DNA of 64,000 nt from Pyxidicoccus parkwaysis (GTDB lineage: Bacteria > Myxococcota > Myxococcia > Myxococcales > Myxococcaceae), in assembly GCF_017301735.1 (NCBI RefSeq), contig NZ_CP071090.1:3586001-3650000 (forward strand), given 5' to 3'. Positions 1 through 7,917 of this stretch are shown one piece after another (position 1 is the first letter of the stretch; every line of letters begins with the position of its first letter). The position numbers and the translations under genes are program-made. The notes under the pieces were generated by a model, which worked only from the letters and a program-made list of their open reading frames with translations, had not been told where the DNA came from and searched no databases.

Positions 1-201
1 GCGCAGCCCGCTCTTCATCACCGTCAGGTGCCCCAGCAGCTCTCCCTGGATGGCCTGACGGGCCAGCCCGCTGTACACGTTCTTGATGTAGCCCGCGAAG
101 AGGCTGATGGTTGCGAAGCCGAAGCCCACCGAGATGAGCGTGACGATGCTCCGGCGGCGGTTCTTCAGGATGTTGCGGAAGCCAATGGCGAAGTAGTTCA
201 T
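1..201 (-). CDS. ABC transporter permease, FtsX/MacB type (partial, C-terminus off window)
   Basis: The first 67 codons of a membrane protein are visible; the rest lies beyond the left edge. The N-terminus (MNYFAIGFRNILKNRRRS) is the usual amphipathic start of FtsX/MacB-type permeases: a short cytoplasmic segment with the basic NRRRS, then a hydrophobic first transmembrane helix at about residues 19-40. The ATG overlaps the TGA of the upstream ATPase gene as ATGA, so the two are translationally coupled and very probably form one transporter. Such transporters (MacB, LolCDE) use ATP hydrolysis to move substrates out of the periplasm or inner-membrane leaflet. Because it is the last visible gene of a reducing type II polyketide operon, export of the product or of a lipidated derivative is a reasonable inference, not shown. 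Confidence 0.8.
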   Translation of the reverse strand, partial: MNYFAIGFRNILKNRRRSIVTLISVGFGFATISLFAGYIKNVYSGLARQAIQGELLGHLTVMKSGLR

Positions 202-950
202 CGAACAGTCTCGTCCGTGTGGAGCAGGCCGTCCTTGAGCAGGAGCTTGCGGTCGACCAGGTCCAGCAGCCGCGGATCGTGGGTGGTGAAGATGAAGGTG
301 ACGCGCTTGGAGCGGTTGAGCTCGCGCATGAGCTGGACGACCATGTAGCTGTTCTCGGAGTCGAGGTTGGCCGTGGGCTCGTCCGCCACGACGAGAGAGG
401 GCTCGGTGACGAGCGCGCGCGCGATGGCCACACGCTGGCGCTGGCCACCGCTCATCTTGTCCGGCCGGGCGTGCAGCTGGTTCTCCAGGGCCACGTCCTT
501 GAGCGCCTGGGTGGCACGCTCGCGTGCCTGGGAGGCGCCCACCCCCTGAATCTGCAGGGGCACCATGACGTTCTCCAGGGCGCTGAGCACGGGGATGAGG
601 TTGAAGCTCTGGAAGACGAAGCCGACCTTGCGGCTGCGCAGGTCCGTCAGCGCATCGTCCGACAACTGCCCGATGGGCGTGCCCTCCAGCGTCACCTCGC
701 CCGAGGTCGGCGCGTCCACCAGCCCCAGGATGTTCATCAGGCTGGATTTGCCGCTGCCCGAGGGGCCCCAGATGGCCACGAACTCGCCCTGATGGATGCG
801 CAGCGAGACGCCCCGGAGCGCCTCGACTGTCGCCTCGCCCAGCACGTAGCGGCGCTTGATGTCACGCAGGTCCAGGAGCACCTGCGCCCCCGCCGTGCTC
901 GCCGCTCCAGCCTCGCTGGCCGTGGAGCGAACCATTTCTGCCATGCCCAT
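198..950 (-). CDS. ABC transporter ATP-binding protein, LolD/MacB type
   Basis: A 250-aa ATPase subunit with all nucleotide-binding motifs: Walker A GPSGSGKSS, Q-loop in VFQSFNLIPVL, signature SGGQRQRVAIARAL and Walker B VVADEPTANLD followed by the switch His in FTTHD. Length and the motif order fit the LolD/MacB/FtsE subfamily that partners FtsX-type permeases, and such a permease follows with a 4-nt overlap. The first ~25 residues are a loosely conserved extension, so a downstream start is possible. The ATG lies 59 nt after the stop of the CLF-like gene, with a GGAGGAAGGA tract about 12-16 nt upstream. It probably belongs to the same transcript as the biosynthetic genes. Confidence 0.9.
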   Translation of the reverse strand: MGMAEMVRSTASEAGAASTAGAQVLLDLRDIKRRYVLGEATVEALRGVSLRIHQGEFVAIWGPSGSGKSSLMNILGLVDAPTSGEVTLEGTPIGQLSDDALTDLRSRKVGFVFQSFNLIPVLSALENVMVPLQIQGVGASQARERATQALKDVALENQLHARPDKMSGGQRQRVAIARALVTEPSLVVADEPTANLDSENSYMVVQLMRELNRSKRVTFIFTTHDPRLLDLVDRKLLLKDGLLHTDETVR

Positions 951-1009
951 AGTCGACTCGTGTCCTTCCTCCGCCGCATTCCCGACGAGAGGCTCATGCT
1001 ACGTGCGTC

Positions 1010-2254
1010 CTACAACGCTCGAACCAATGCTGCTCCAGCATTTCCACCGAAAGAGTAGGAGCTCGCGAGGGCCGCGCGGACGGGCCGCTGCGCCTGGGGC
1101 TGCCGCACCAGGTTGAGCTCGAACTCCGGTTGCTCGGTGCCGACCTGCACGGGCAACCCGCCGCCCCGGACGGCGCCGATGCAGGCGAGGAGGTTGAACA
1201 TGTCGCTGGCGGACTCCGCCTCGCCGGTGAGGGCCTTGAGGCTGCTGAGCGGGACGCTGCCCGCCGCGGAGCCCAGCGCCGTCCGCAGGGCGGTCACCTC
1301 CGCCCGGTCCAGGGACTGCGTGGAGTTGCTCGCGGCGGCGACGTAGTCCACCTCATTCGGAGCGAGCCCCGCGTCCCGCAGCGCCTGGCTCAGGGCGGAG
1401 GCGAGTCCCCGGCCCTCCGGGTGGTGGGTGGCGAAGCCGTGTCCATCATGCGCCACCCCCAGCCCCGCCAGCTCCGCCAGGATGGTGGCCCCACGAGCCC
1501 GCGCGGAGGCGAGCGTCTCGAGCACCACCACCGCCGCGCCCTCGCCCATGATGAAGCCATCCCGGCGCGAGTCGAAAGGGCGGCTCACGTTGGAGTCGCT
1601 CAGCACGCCGATGTCATTCATGTCGTAGTGGGTGGCGGCCGTGAAGAGGTCGAACGTGCCCGCGATGATGGCGTCGGCCCGTCCGCTGCGCAGCGCATGC
1701 GCCGCCAGGGCGAGGACCTGGAACCCGCAGGCATTCCCCGCGCTGATGGCGTAGTTGGTGCCCCTCCAGCCCCAGTGGATGCTGAGGGCGCTGGCCACCG
1801 CGTTGGTCACTGTCTCCTGGAACAGCAGCGGCTGCACGAAGCGGGGCTCGCTGGTGATGATGCGGTGCCAGATGTCCTGGCTGACCTCGGCCATGGCCCG
1901 GTACGTCCCCAGGAACACACCGACCCGCTCCGCGCTCCACGTGGAGGGCCCATACCCCGCCGCCCGGAGCGCCTCCTCCGTGGCAATCATCGTGTACTGC
2001 GTGCCCCGGGGCGCGCGCCGCAGGTTGTTGGAGCCCGTCAGCGCCGTCAGGCTCCCGTGAGGGACTCGCGCACCATGGGTGCAGGTGCAACCGGATGCAT
2101 CGAAATCTTCGATGGGGCGAATCGCGCTGCGCCCCTCGGCGAGCGCGCCCAGCAATGCTGGCGCCCCCGCTCCGTAGGGGGACACCGCCCCCATGCCCGT
2201 GATGACCACTCGCTGCTGCCCGGTTTCATCCGTCATCCGCGTGGAGCCCGTCAT
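1010..2254 (-). CDS. Ketosynthase-like chain-length-factor partner (CLF1), catalytic His residues lost
   Basis: A 414-aa FabF/KAS II-fold protein that starts VVITGMGAVSPYG and ends with the family glycine-rich tail YSFGGNAGAAL. Aligned with FabF, the nucleophile Cys is kept (SAGNACGFQ). The first catalytic His of HGTGT is Ala (VAAASNSTQ) and the second His is Glu (KALTGEAE), while the adjacent Lys is kept. Loss of both His residues makes decarboxylative condensation unlikely; this pattern is that of chain-length factors, which form heterodimers with an active KS. The start at 2254 is chosen because its ATG overlaps the TGA of the active KS as ATGA; an in-frame ATG six codons further on is an alternative. 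Chain-length control together with the upstream KS is inferred from family knowledge. Confidence 0.85.
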   Translation of the reverse strand: MTGSTRMTDETGQQRVVITGMGAVSPYGAGAPALLGALAEGRSAIRPIEDFDASGCTCTHGARVPHGSLTALTGSNNLRRAPRGTQYTMIATEEALRAAGYGPSTWSAERVGVFLGTYRAMAEVSQDIWHRIITSEPRFVQPLLFQETVTNAVASALSIHWGWRGTNYAISAGNACGFQVLALAAHALRSGRADAIIAGTFDLFTAATHYDMNDIGVLSDSNVSRPFDSRRDGFIMGEGAAVVVLETLASARARGATILAELAGLGVAHDGHGFATHHPEGRGLASALSQALRDAGLAPNEVDYVAAASNSTQSLDRAEVTALRTALGSAAGSVPLSSLKALTGEAESASDMFNLLACIGAVRGGGLPVQVGTEQPEFELNLVRQPQAQRPVRAALASSYSFGGNAGAALVRAL

Positions 2255-3510
2255 GACCTTGCCCTCGTCTCTCCGCGGGTCTCCCAGCGGCGGAAGACCA
2301 TGGCGGCGTTGTTGCCCCCGAAGCCAAAGGCATTGGCGAGCACGGCCTCCAGCCGCACGGGCCGGCTGCGGTGGGGCACATAGTCCAGGTCGCACTCAGG
2401 ATCGGGCGTGTCCAGGTGGAGCGTGGGGGGCAGGAAGCCCTCGTTCAGCGCCACCACCGCCGCTGCGGCCTCCACGGCTCCGCTCGAGCCGAGGCTGTGG
2501 CCAATCATCGCCTTGATGGAGCTGACGGGCGTCTGACACCGCTCGCCAAACACGTGCTTGATGGCTCGCGTCTCGATGACGTCATTGGCCGGAGTGCCCG
2601 TGCCGTGCGCCTTGATGTAGCCAATCTGCTCGGGCCTCATGCCGGCATCCGCCAGCGCCGCGAGCATGGCTCGCGCCGGGCCTCGTCCCGTCTCGTCCGG
2701 ACGGGTCATGTGGTAGGCATCCGTGGAGCCGCCGTACCCGGCGAGCTCCGCGAGGATGCGCGCGCCGCGCCGGAGTGCATGCTCGTGGCTCTCCAGCACC
2801 CAGAGCGAGGCGGACTCGCCCAGGAGCGTGCCATCACGGTCCTTGCTGAAGGGCCTCAGCTTCTCGCTCGCCAGCGAGCGCAGGACGCCGAAGCCGGCCT
2901 GGGGCATCTCGCTGAGCGGGTCCACTCCGCCCGCGAGCATGACCTCGGTGCGGCCCGAGCGGATGGCATCCACCGCCACGCCGAGGGCGTGCAGGCCCGC
3001 ACTGCACGCGGTGGACATGACGAGGTTGAGGCCTCCCAGCCCATACTGGCAGGCCACGTGGTCGCTCATGGCGCAGATGAAGCTGTCGAGCACCAGGGCG
3101 CGCCAGGGCTCTCCGGGACGTGCGCGCCCGCGCCGGTAGGGGTGGTGCAGCGCTGCGTAGCCGTCCTTGGCCGCCGGCATCCCGCCCAGGTTCGTCCCGA
3201 GCACCACCCCGATGCGCGAGCGCTCCTCTGCGGCCAGGTCCAGCCCGGAGGCCGCCAGCCCCTGGGCCGCCGCCACGCGAATCATCTGGCTGCCGCGGCT
3301 GAGGTACGGCAGCTCCTCGGGGCTGAAGTGCGCGGAGAAGTCGATGTTCTTCAGCTCTCCGGCGAACTGGCAGCGGTGCTTGCTGACATCGAAGCGGGTG
3401 ACCGGGGCAATGCCATCACGCCCCGCGCGCAGGCCCTCGGCGAACTCCGCCAGATTGTTGCCGATGGGAGTGAGGACACCTATTCCCGTGACGACGACTC
3501 GGGTGCTCAT
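2251..3510 (-). CDS. 3-oxoacyl-ACP synthase (KS1), FabF family, catalytically intact
   Basis: A 419-aa beta-ketoacyl synthase with the complete Cys-His-His triad: Cys in STACSAG, first His in KAHGTGTPAND and second His in KAMIGHSLGSSG, with the C-terminal FGFGGNNAA loop. It condenses an acyl primer or growing chain with malonyl-ACP. A good ribosome site (GGAGAGGAGC) precedes the ATG. The CLF-like gene follows with an ATGA overlap, the usual arrangement of KS/CLF heterodimers in type II polyketide synthases. The ketoreductase gene ends 71 nt upstream. The acceptor specificity cannot be read from the sequence. Confidence 0.92.
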   Translation of the reverse strand: MSTRVVVTGIGVLTPIGNNLAEFAEGLRAGRDGIAPVTRFDVSKHRCQFAGELKNIDFSAHFSPEELPYLSRGSQMIRVAAAQGLAASGLDLAAEERSRIGVVLGTNLGGMPAAKDGYAALHHPYRRGRARPGEPWRALVLDSFICAMSDHVACQYGLGGLNLVMSTACSAGLHALGVAVDAIRSGRTEVMLAGGVDPLSEMPQAGFGVLRSLASEKLRPFSKDRDGTLLGESASLWVLESHEHALRRGARILAELAGYGGSTDAYHMTRPDETGRGPARAMLAALADAGMRPEQIGYIKAHGTGTPANDVIETRAIKHVFGERCQTPVSSIKAMIGHSLGSSGAVEAAAAVVALNEGFLPPTLHLDTPDPECDLDYVPHRSRPVRLEAVLANAFGFGGNNAAMVFRRWETRGETRARS

Positions 3511-3581
3511 GCTGCTCCTCTCCGCCGTGGTTGCGCGGTTCTGTTCTTTGGAATGCGCTCCGGGCCTGGGCCCGCGGGGCG

Positions 3582-4355
3582 CTACATCAACAATCCACCG
3601 TTCACGAGCAGCGTCGCGCCGACGACGTAGGCGCTCGCCGGCGAGGCGAGGAAGAGCGTGGCGTTGGCCACGTCCTCCACCGCTCCGAGCCTGCGAACGG
3701 GCGTGGCCTGGATGAACCCCTCGCGGACACCCGGGCGGCTCAGCAGCCCGGACACCATCTCCGTCTCCACGAAGCCGGGCGCCACGCAGTTCACCCGAAT
3801 CCCGTGCGGTCCGAGCTCTGCCGCCAGGGCCTTCGTCAATCCAATCAAGGCCCCCTTGGTGGCCGCGTAGGGCACCTGGCCCGCACGCCCCCGCACTCCG
3901 GCCGAAGAGGACATGGTGATGATGGCGCCATGGCCCTGCTGCTTCATGGTGGGGATGACCGCCTGACAGCAGGCGAGGGTGCCGTGGAGGTTGACGTCCA
4001 CCGTCTCGCGCCAGGCCGCGGCGGACATCATCATCAGGTGTCCATCCCGGCTGATACCGGCGTTGTTCACGAGCACGTCGATTCGGCCGAAGCTCGAGAG
4101 CGCCGCCTCGCGGAGCTGTCCCGCCACCTCGGGGTTCGCGACGGAGCCGGGCACCAGCACGCAGCGCCGTCCCAGGGCCTCCACCTCCGCAGCGGCCTGA
4201 CGCGCGGCCTCCGCGTTGCTCCCGTAGTTGAGGACGACGTCCGCCCCCTCGGAGGCGAACGCGAGGGCAATCGCCTTCCCGATGCCGCGAGAGCCGCCGG
4301 TGATGATGACCGCCTGCTTCTCGAAGCGCTGGCGCACTGCCTGGGAGCCGTTCAC
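3582..4355 (-). CDS. 3-oxoacyl-ACP reductase (KR), FabG-type SDR
   Basis: A 257-aa short-chain dehydrogenase with intact signatures: the cofactor loop TGGSRGIG, the structural NNAG in VLVNNAGISRDG, catalytic Ser in the SSSAG segment and YAATK (YxxxK). It should reduce the beta-keto group of the ACP-bound chain using NADPH. The start is taken as GTG at 4355, which overlaps the stop of the upstream SDR-like gene (GTGA); no in-frame ATG lies near the Rossmann motif. The paralogue directly upstream lacks the catalytic residues, so the two may form a mixed complex. Confidence 0.9.
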   Translation of the reverse strand: MNGSQAVRQRFEKQAVIITGGSRGIGKAIALAFASEGADVVLNYGSNAEAARQAAAEVEALGRRCVLVPGSVANPEVAGQLREAALSSFGRIDVLVNNAGISRDGHLMMMSAAAWRETVDVNLHGTLACCQAVIPTMKQQGHGAIITMSSSAGVRGRAGQVPYAATKGALIGLTKALAAELGPHGIRVNCVAPGFVETEMVSGLLSRPGVREGFIQATPVRRLGAVEDVANATLFLASPASAYVVGATLLVNGGLLM

Positions 4356-5101
4356 AACAGACCTCCGGTTGCTGACAGGCGCTGGCCCGTCATGAGGTTC
4401 GCGGCGCTCGAGGCCAGGAAGAGGGCGGCCTCGGCAACCTCCTCGGGGCTCCCGAGCCTCCCCAGCGGGCCGAGCTCGTTTTCGAGCCGCTCGCGCCGCG
4501 CGGGGGGAAGCTGCTCGGCCTCCTCCGGCAGGAGGTGCACCGCCAGGGTGTTCACTGCGATGCCCTGGCGTGCCACCTCGTTCGCCAGGGCGCGCGTCAT
4601 GGCGGCAATCCCCTCGGCGGCCACCTGGCTCGCCCCGCCCGGACCGGTGTCCAGCAGGCTGAGGATTCTCCCCGAGCGCTTGCGCATCATCGCGCGAATG
4701 ACCTCCTTGCAGAGGTACGCCGTGCCGCTCATCTGGCGCTCGACCAGCAACCGCCACTGTTCGGCGGACAGCTCGCTCAGCAGGCCCGGCGCGCGGCTGA
4801 GGTGGGCGCTGACGAGCACGTCCACGCCTCCCAGCTCCGAGGTGACGCGACGGACTGCCGTGCTCACTGCCTGCGCATCCGACAGCTCGCAGGCCTGTGC
4901 CAGATCCGCGCCGACGCTCCTGGCGAGCTCGCTCGCCGCGGCCTCGTGCTCCGGCAGGAACACCAGGGCCAGACGCGCACCTGCTCCGCGAAGGCGTCGC
5001 GCGATGGCATTGGCGAACGGCTGTCCCGCGCCGCTCACGAGCACCACCTTCTGGTGGAGCAACCCCTCGACGAATGGTGTGACTGTCTCCGAGCTAGTCA
5101 T
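4352..5101 (-). CDS. SDR-fold ketoreductase-like protein without catalytic residues (KR*)
   Basis: A 249-aa protein with the overall SDR layout, but the active site has decayed. The nucleotide loop reads SGAGQPFANAIA instead of TGxxxGIG, the NNAG element is SAHL, the catalytic Ser region is LSLLDTG, and the YxxxK motif aligns with SQVAA, so both Tyr and Lys are gone. The C-terminal part (LFLASSAAN, TGQRLSATGG) keeps the FabG-like dimer region. A structural or allosteric partner of the active KR encoded next (GTGA overlap) is the simplest reading. The ATG at 5101 overlaps the stop of the preceding dehydratase-like gene by 8 nt, supporting this start. Confidence 0.8.
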   Translation of the reverse strand: MTSSETVTPFVEGLLHQKVVLVSGAGQPFANAIARRLRGAGARLALVFLPEHEAAASELARSVGADLAQACELSDAQAVSTAVRRVTSELGGVDVLVSAHLSRAPGLLSELSAEQWRLLVERQMSGTAYLCKEVIRAMMRKRSGRILSLLDTGPGGASQVAAEGIAAMTRALANEVARQGIAVNTLAVHLLPEEAEQLPPARRERLENELGPLGRLGSPEEVAEAALFLASSAANLMTGQRLSATGGLL

Positions 5102-5531
5102 CTCTCGCTGAACCTCTCTGGGAAAGCACCATGAAGCCGCTGGCGGCCGGCACCGGACCGTTCCAGGCCTTGACCTCGATGCGGGCGGTGGTCCGCCACT
5201 TCTTGAGGACGCGCGCTTCCATCCGCAGTGCGCTACCGGCGGGGACGGGGGCATGGAACGTCATCGCCTCGATGCCGCCGAGGTACCAGACCGACGCGTC
5301 GTCCTTCCCACGCAGGAGCATGATGGCCACCTGCCCCAGCGCATCCACCAGCAACGGGAAGGGCAGGGTGGGCGGCGCGTCTCCGAAGCGCTCGAACAGC
5401 GCCTCGTTGACGGAGACGAGCTTGAGCACCCTTCCGTATCCCGGTGCGAGCTCCTCCACGCAGTCCACCAGGAGCATGGGAAACCGGTGAGGCGTCCCCG
5501 CGTAGATGGGGGCCATGGGGTGGTTGCTCAC
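5094..5531 (-). CDS. FabZ-like hotdog protein lacking the dehydratase catalytic pair (DH*)
   Basis: A 145-aa single hotdog domain. It aligns without gaps to the active dehydratase of this operon: HRFPMLLVD matches HRYPMLMVD. The catalytic block NEPFFQGHFPEHP corresponds to NEALFERFGDAPP, so the catalytic His is Phe and the helix Glu (VESMAQ) is Asp (VDALGQ). Dehydration by this subunit alone is therefore unlikely. Aryl polyene systems use two FabZ-like subunits (ApeI and ApeP) together, which offers a precedent for a helper subunit. The start is GTG at 5531, overlapping the upstream TGA (GTGA); the ATG five codons later (MAPIYAG) is an alternative. Confidence 0.8.
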   Translation of the reverse strand: MSNHPMAPIYAGTPHRFPMLLVDCVEELAPGYGRVLKLVSVNEALFERFGDAPPTLPFPLLVDALGQVAIMLLRGKDDASVWYLGGIEAMTFHAPVPAGSALRMEARVLKKWRTTARIEVKAWNGPVPAASGFMVLSQRGSARDD

Positions 5532-6715
5532 GGGGCGCTCCTGCGCAACACCACGGCGAGGGCGCTGCCCTCGTCCCCGAGGGCGGTGATCAATACCCAC
5601 TCCGGCTCGAGGCGCCGTGACGCGCCGGCTACGAGGTTGAAGGGACTCGCGGACGCGGGAATCGTCCCTCGCGGAGTGCCTGGCACCCAGCCGGTGTCCA
5701 GGGCGAGCGCGCCCAGCAGCACGGCCAGGGGGCCGGCGGCGCTGAAGGTCTCACCGAGGACCGACTTGGGGCAGGTCACCGGCACTCGCGAGGCCCAGGG
5801 ACCGAGCGCTTCGCGGAGCGCGCGGCCCTCGCAGCCGTCGAAGTCCCGCCGGCCGTTCGCGCCGGAGAACACCGCTCCAAGCTGCTCGGGTTCGATTCGG
5901 GCGGCGTGCACTGCATCGCTCACCGCACGCGCCAGGGTGCGGGCCTGCTCCTCGAGCGGACCTCCGCGACGCCCGGTACCAGCAACCTCCGCGTAGAGGT
6001 GCGCACCGCGTGCCCGCGCCTGGGAGACTTCCTCCAGCACGAGCGTGCACGCCGCCTCGCTCACGCGAGTGCCATCCGAGTCCTCGGCGAAGGGAAGGGC
6101 TGTCCCATGAGGGCTGAGCCATCCCTGAAGCGACATTCCCTCGACCAGCCTCTTGCTCGGTGTGTCCGCGCTGCCCACCACCATCCGCGCGGCCAGTCCT
6201 TCTTCGAGCTGCTGGCAGCCGAAGTCGAGCGCCTCCAGGCCAGCGGCCCACCCGGAGCACAGCGTCGCATTGGGGCCGCGGAGGTCGTGCACCACGGAGA
6301 TGGAGCCCGTGGCCGCGTTGGTGACCGTGTTCTGGAACACCACCGGGTTGCCGTAGCGGGAGCCCCGCTCCAGGATTCCCTCCAGGTATTCCTCATTGGT
6401 GGGCAGGCAGCCGTAGCCCGAGCCCATCGCGATGCCCGTCCGCAGCGGGTCTCCGGCGGCAGACCCCAGCCTGGAGTCCTCGAGCGCGAGGGTGGTCGCG
6501 GCGAGCAGGAGCCGCCCGAGGCGGTCCATGTGTCGCGGCGGGGCGGGCAGCAGCTCGAGCACGGGCTCCGGAATCCGCTCCAGCGCGGGAGGAATGGCGC
6601 CTCGTGGGAGGAGCGGCTCGCTGCCATCTCTTGGGAAGAGGTCCCAGAGCGCCTTGCGGCCGGCGGCTCGCGGGCACAGCGCACCCAGTCCACTGATGAC
6701 GATGCCGCGGCTCAT
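5528..6715 (-). CDS. Ketosynthase-like chain-length-factor partner (CLF2), active Cys replaced by Trp
   Basis: A 395-aa ketosynthase-fold protein starting MSRGIVISGLGALCP. The nucleophile position of the family (TACASG) reads SGWAAG, so Cys is Trp; the first His motif reads FSGANGRRD (His to Gly) and the second reads KSVLGETF (His to Glu). It cannot act as a condensing enzyme by the normal mechanism. It follows KS2 with an ATGA overlap, the same KS-then-CLF order as the pair at 2251-3510 and 1010-2254. A bulky Trp in the acyl tunnel would be expected to influence chain length or heterodimer packing, but this is inference. Confidence 0.82.
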   Translation of the reverse strand: MSRGIVISGLGALCPRAAGRKALWDLFPRDGSEPLLPRGAIPPALERIPEPVLELLPAPPRHMDRLGRLLLAATTLALEDSRLGSAAGDPLRTGIAMGSGYGCLPTNEEYLEGILERGSRYGNPVVFQNTVTNAATGSISVVHDLRGPNATLCSGWAAGLEALDFGCQQLEEGLAARMVVGSADTPSKRLVEGMSLQGWLSPHGTALPFAEDSDGTRVSEAACTLVLEEVSQARARGAHLYAEVAGTGRRGGPLEEQARTLARAVSDAVHAARIEPEQLGAVFSGANGRRDFDGCEGRALREALGPWASRVPVTCPKSVLGETFSAAGPLAVLLGALALDTGWVPGTPRGTIPASASPFNLVAGASRRLEPEWVLITALGDEGSALAVVLRRSAP

Positions 6716-7917
6716 CGGGTCTCCCTCCTGGCCTCGGGGAGGCGCCGGGCGACGAGGGCCACATTCGCTCCGCCGAACGCGGACTTGGTGCTCATCAGCA
6801 CGTCGATGCGTCGAGAGCGCCCCTCGCCCCGCACCACGTCGACGTTGCACTTCGGATCCAGCTCCTCGCAGTTGAGCGTGGGAGGGATGAAGTCGCGCTC
6901 CATGCCCAGCACCGAGCCGATGAGCTCCAGCGCACCCGAGGCGCCCAGCGTGTGGCCGAAGTAGGGCTTGAGCGAGTTGACGGGCAGCGCTTCGGTGCGC
7001 GCACCGAAGACACCGCGCAGGGCGTGGCACTCCGCCGGGTCATTGGCCGGCGTGCCGGTGCCATGGAGGTTGACGAAGTCGATCTGCTCCGGCGCCAGGC
7101 CGGACTGTCGCAGTGCGGCCGTCATCGCCTGTTGCAGCCCGCGGCCCTCCGGGTGGGGGCTCGTGGCGTGGTACGCGTCTCCCGCCGTCCCCCAGCCGCA
7201 CAGCTCCGCGAGGATTCTCGCGCCCCGCTGGAGCGCGTGCTGGAGCTCCTCCAGGACGATGATTCCCGCTCCTTCTCCGAGCACCATCCCGTTGCGGCGG
7301 TGGTCGAAGGGACGGCAGAGCGTGGGCGACATGGCTCGCAGCACTGAGAAGCCACTGAAGCTGAGCGACGTCAGTGCGTCCGCGCCGCCCGCCAGCATCA
7401 CCGAGGCCCGTCCACGGCGGATTTCATCCAGGGCCCGGCCCATGGCGAGACTGCTGGAGACACAGGCCATCGTCACGGTGGACTGGACGCCGCCCAATCC
7501 AAACCGGGCCGCGACATTCCGGGCGATGGAGGAGAAGGGAAGCTCCGCGAAGAGCTCCCGGCGGACCTCCTCGCTCCCGGAGCGCATGAAGCGCTCGAGC
7601 GAGAGCGCCGGCCCCCGGCTCGTGCCGAGCATCACCCCCGTGTTCGCACGCCAGCTTCCATCCAGGTCGAGACCACAGTCCCGGAGGGCCTGCTCGGCGG
7701 CGTGGAGGGCCAGCCGTGACACGCGGTCCACGCCCTCGGGGGAGGAGCCCGGCAGGTCCACCTCACCGGCGGAGCGTGTCCGGCTGTCGAGGCCGAAGGC
7801 GTCGGTCTGCCGGATGCCGCTGCGGCGCTCCACCAGGGCCCGCGCGAGCTCTTCCGCCGACAGCGCATTGGCCGCGGCCACCCCGACTCCCGTGATGACG
7901 ACCCGATGCGCGCTCAT
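6712..7917 (-). CDS. 3-oxoacyl-ACP synthase (KS2), FabF family, catalytically intact
   Basis: A 401-aa KAS II-type enzyme: VVITGVGVAAANAL at the N-terminus, nucleophile Cys in TMACVSSS, His in NLHGTGTPAND and His in KPYFGHTLGASG. It is thus the second active condensing enzyme of the operon, clearly diverged from KS1. The residues after the Cys (VSSS rather than SAG) suggest a different acyl pocket. ATG at 7917 overlaps the stop of the metallo-hydrolase gene (ATGA). Two active KS enzymes with two CLFs suggest separate initiation and elongation roles, as described for aryl polyene pathways; the assignment of roles is not possible from sequence. Confidence 0.92.
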   Translation of the reverse strand: MSAHRVVITGVGVAAANALSAEELARALVERRSGIRQTDAFGLDSRTRSAGEVDLPGSSPEGVDRVSRLALHAAEQALRDCGLDLDGSWRANTGVMLGTSRGPALSLERFMRSGSEEVRRELFAELPFSSIARNVAARFGLGGVQSTVTMACVSSSLAMGRALDEIRRGRASVMLAGGADALTSLSFSGFSVLRAMSPTLCRPFDHRRNGMVLGEGAGIIVLEELQHALQRGARILAELCGWGTAGDAYHATSPHPEGRGLQQAMTAALRQSGLAPEQIDFVNLHGTGTPANDPAECHALRGVFGARTEALPVNSLKPYFGHTLGASGALELIGSVLGMERDFIPPTLNCEELDPKCNVDVVRGEGRSRRIDVLMSTKSAFGGANVALVARRLPEARRETR

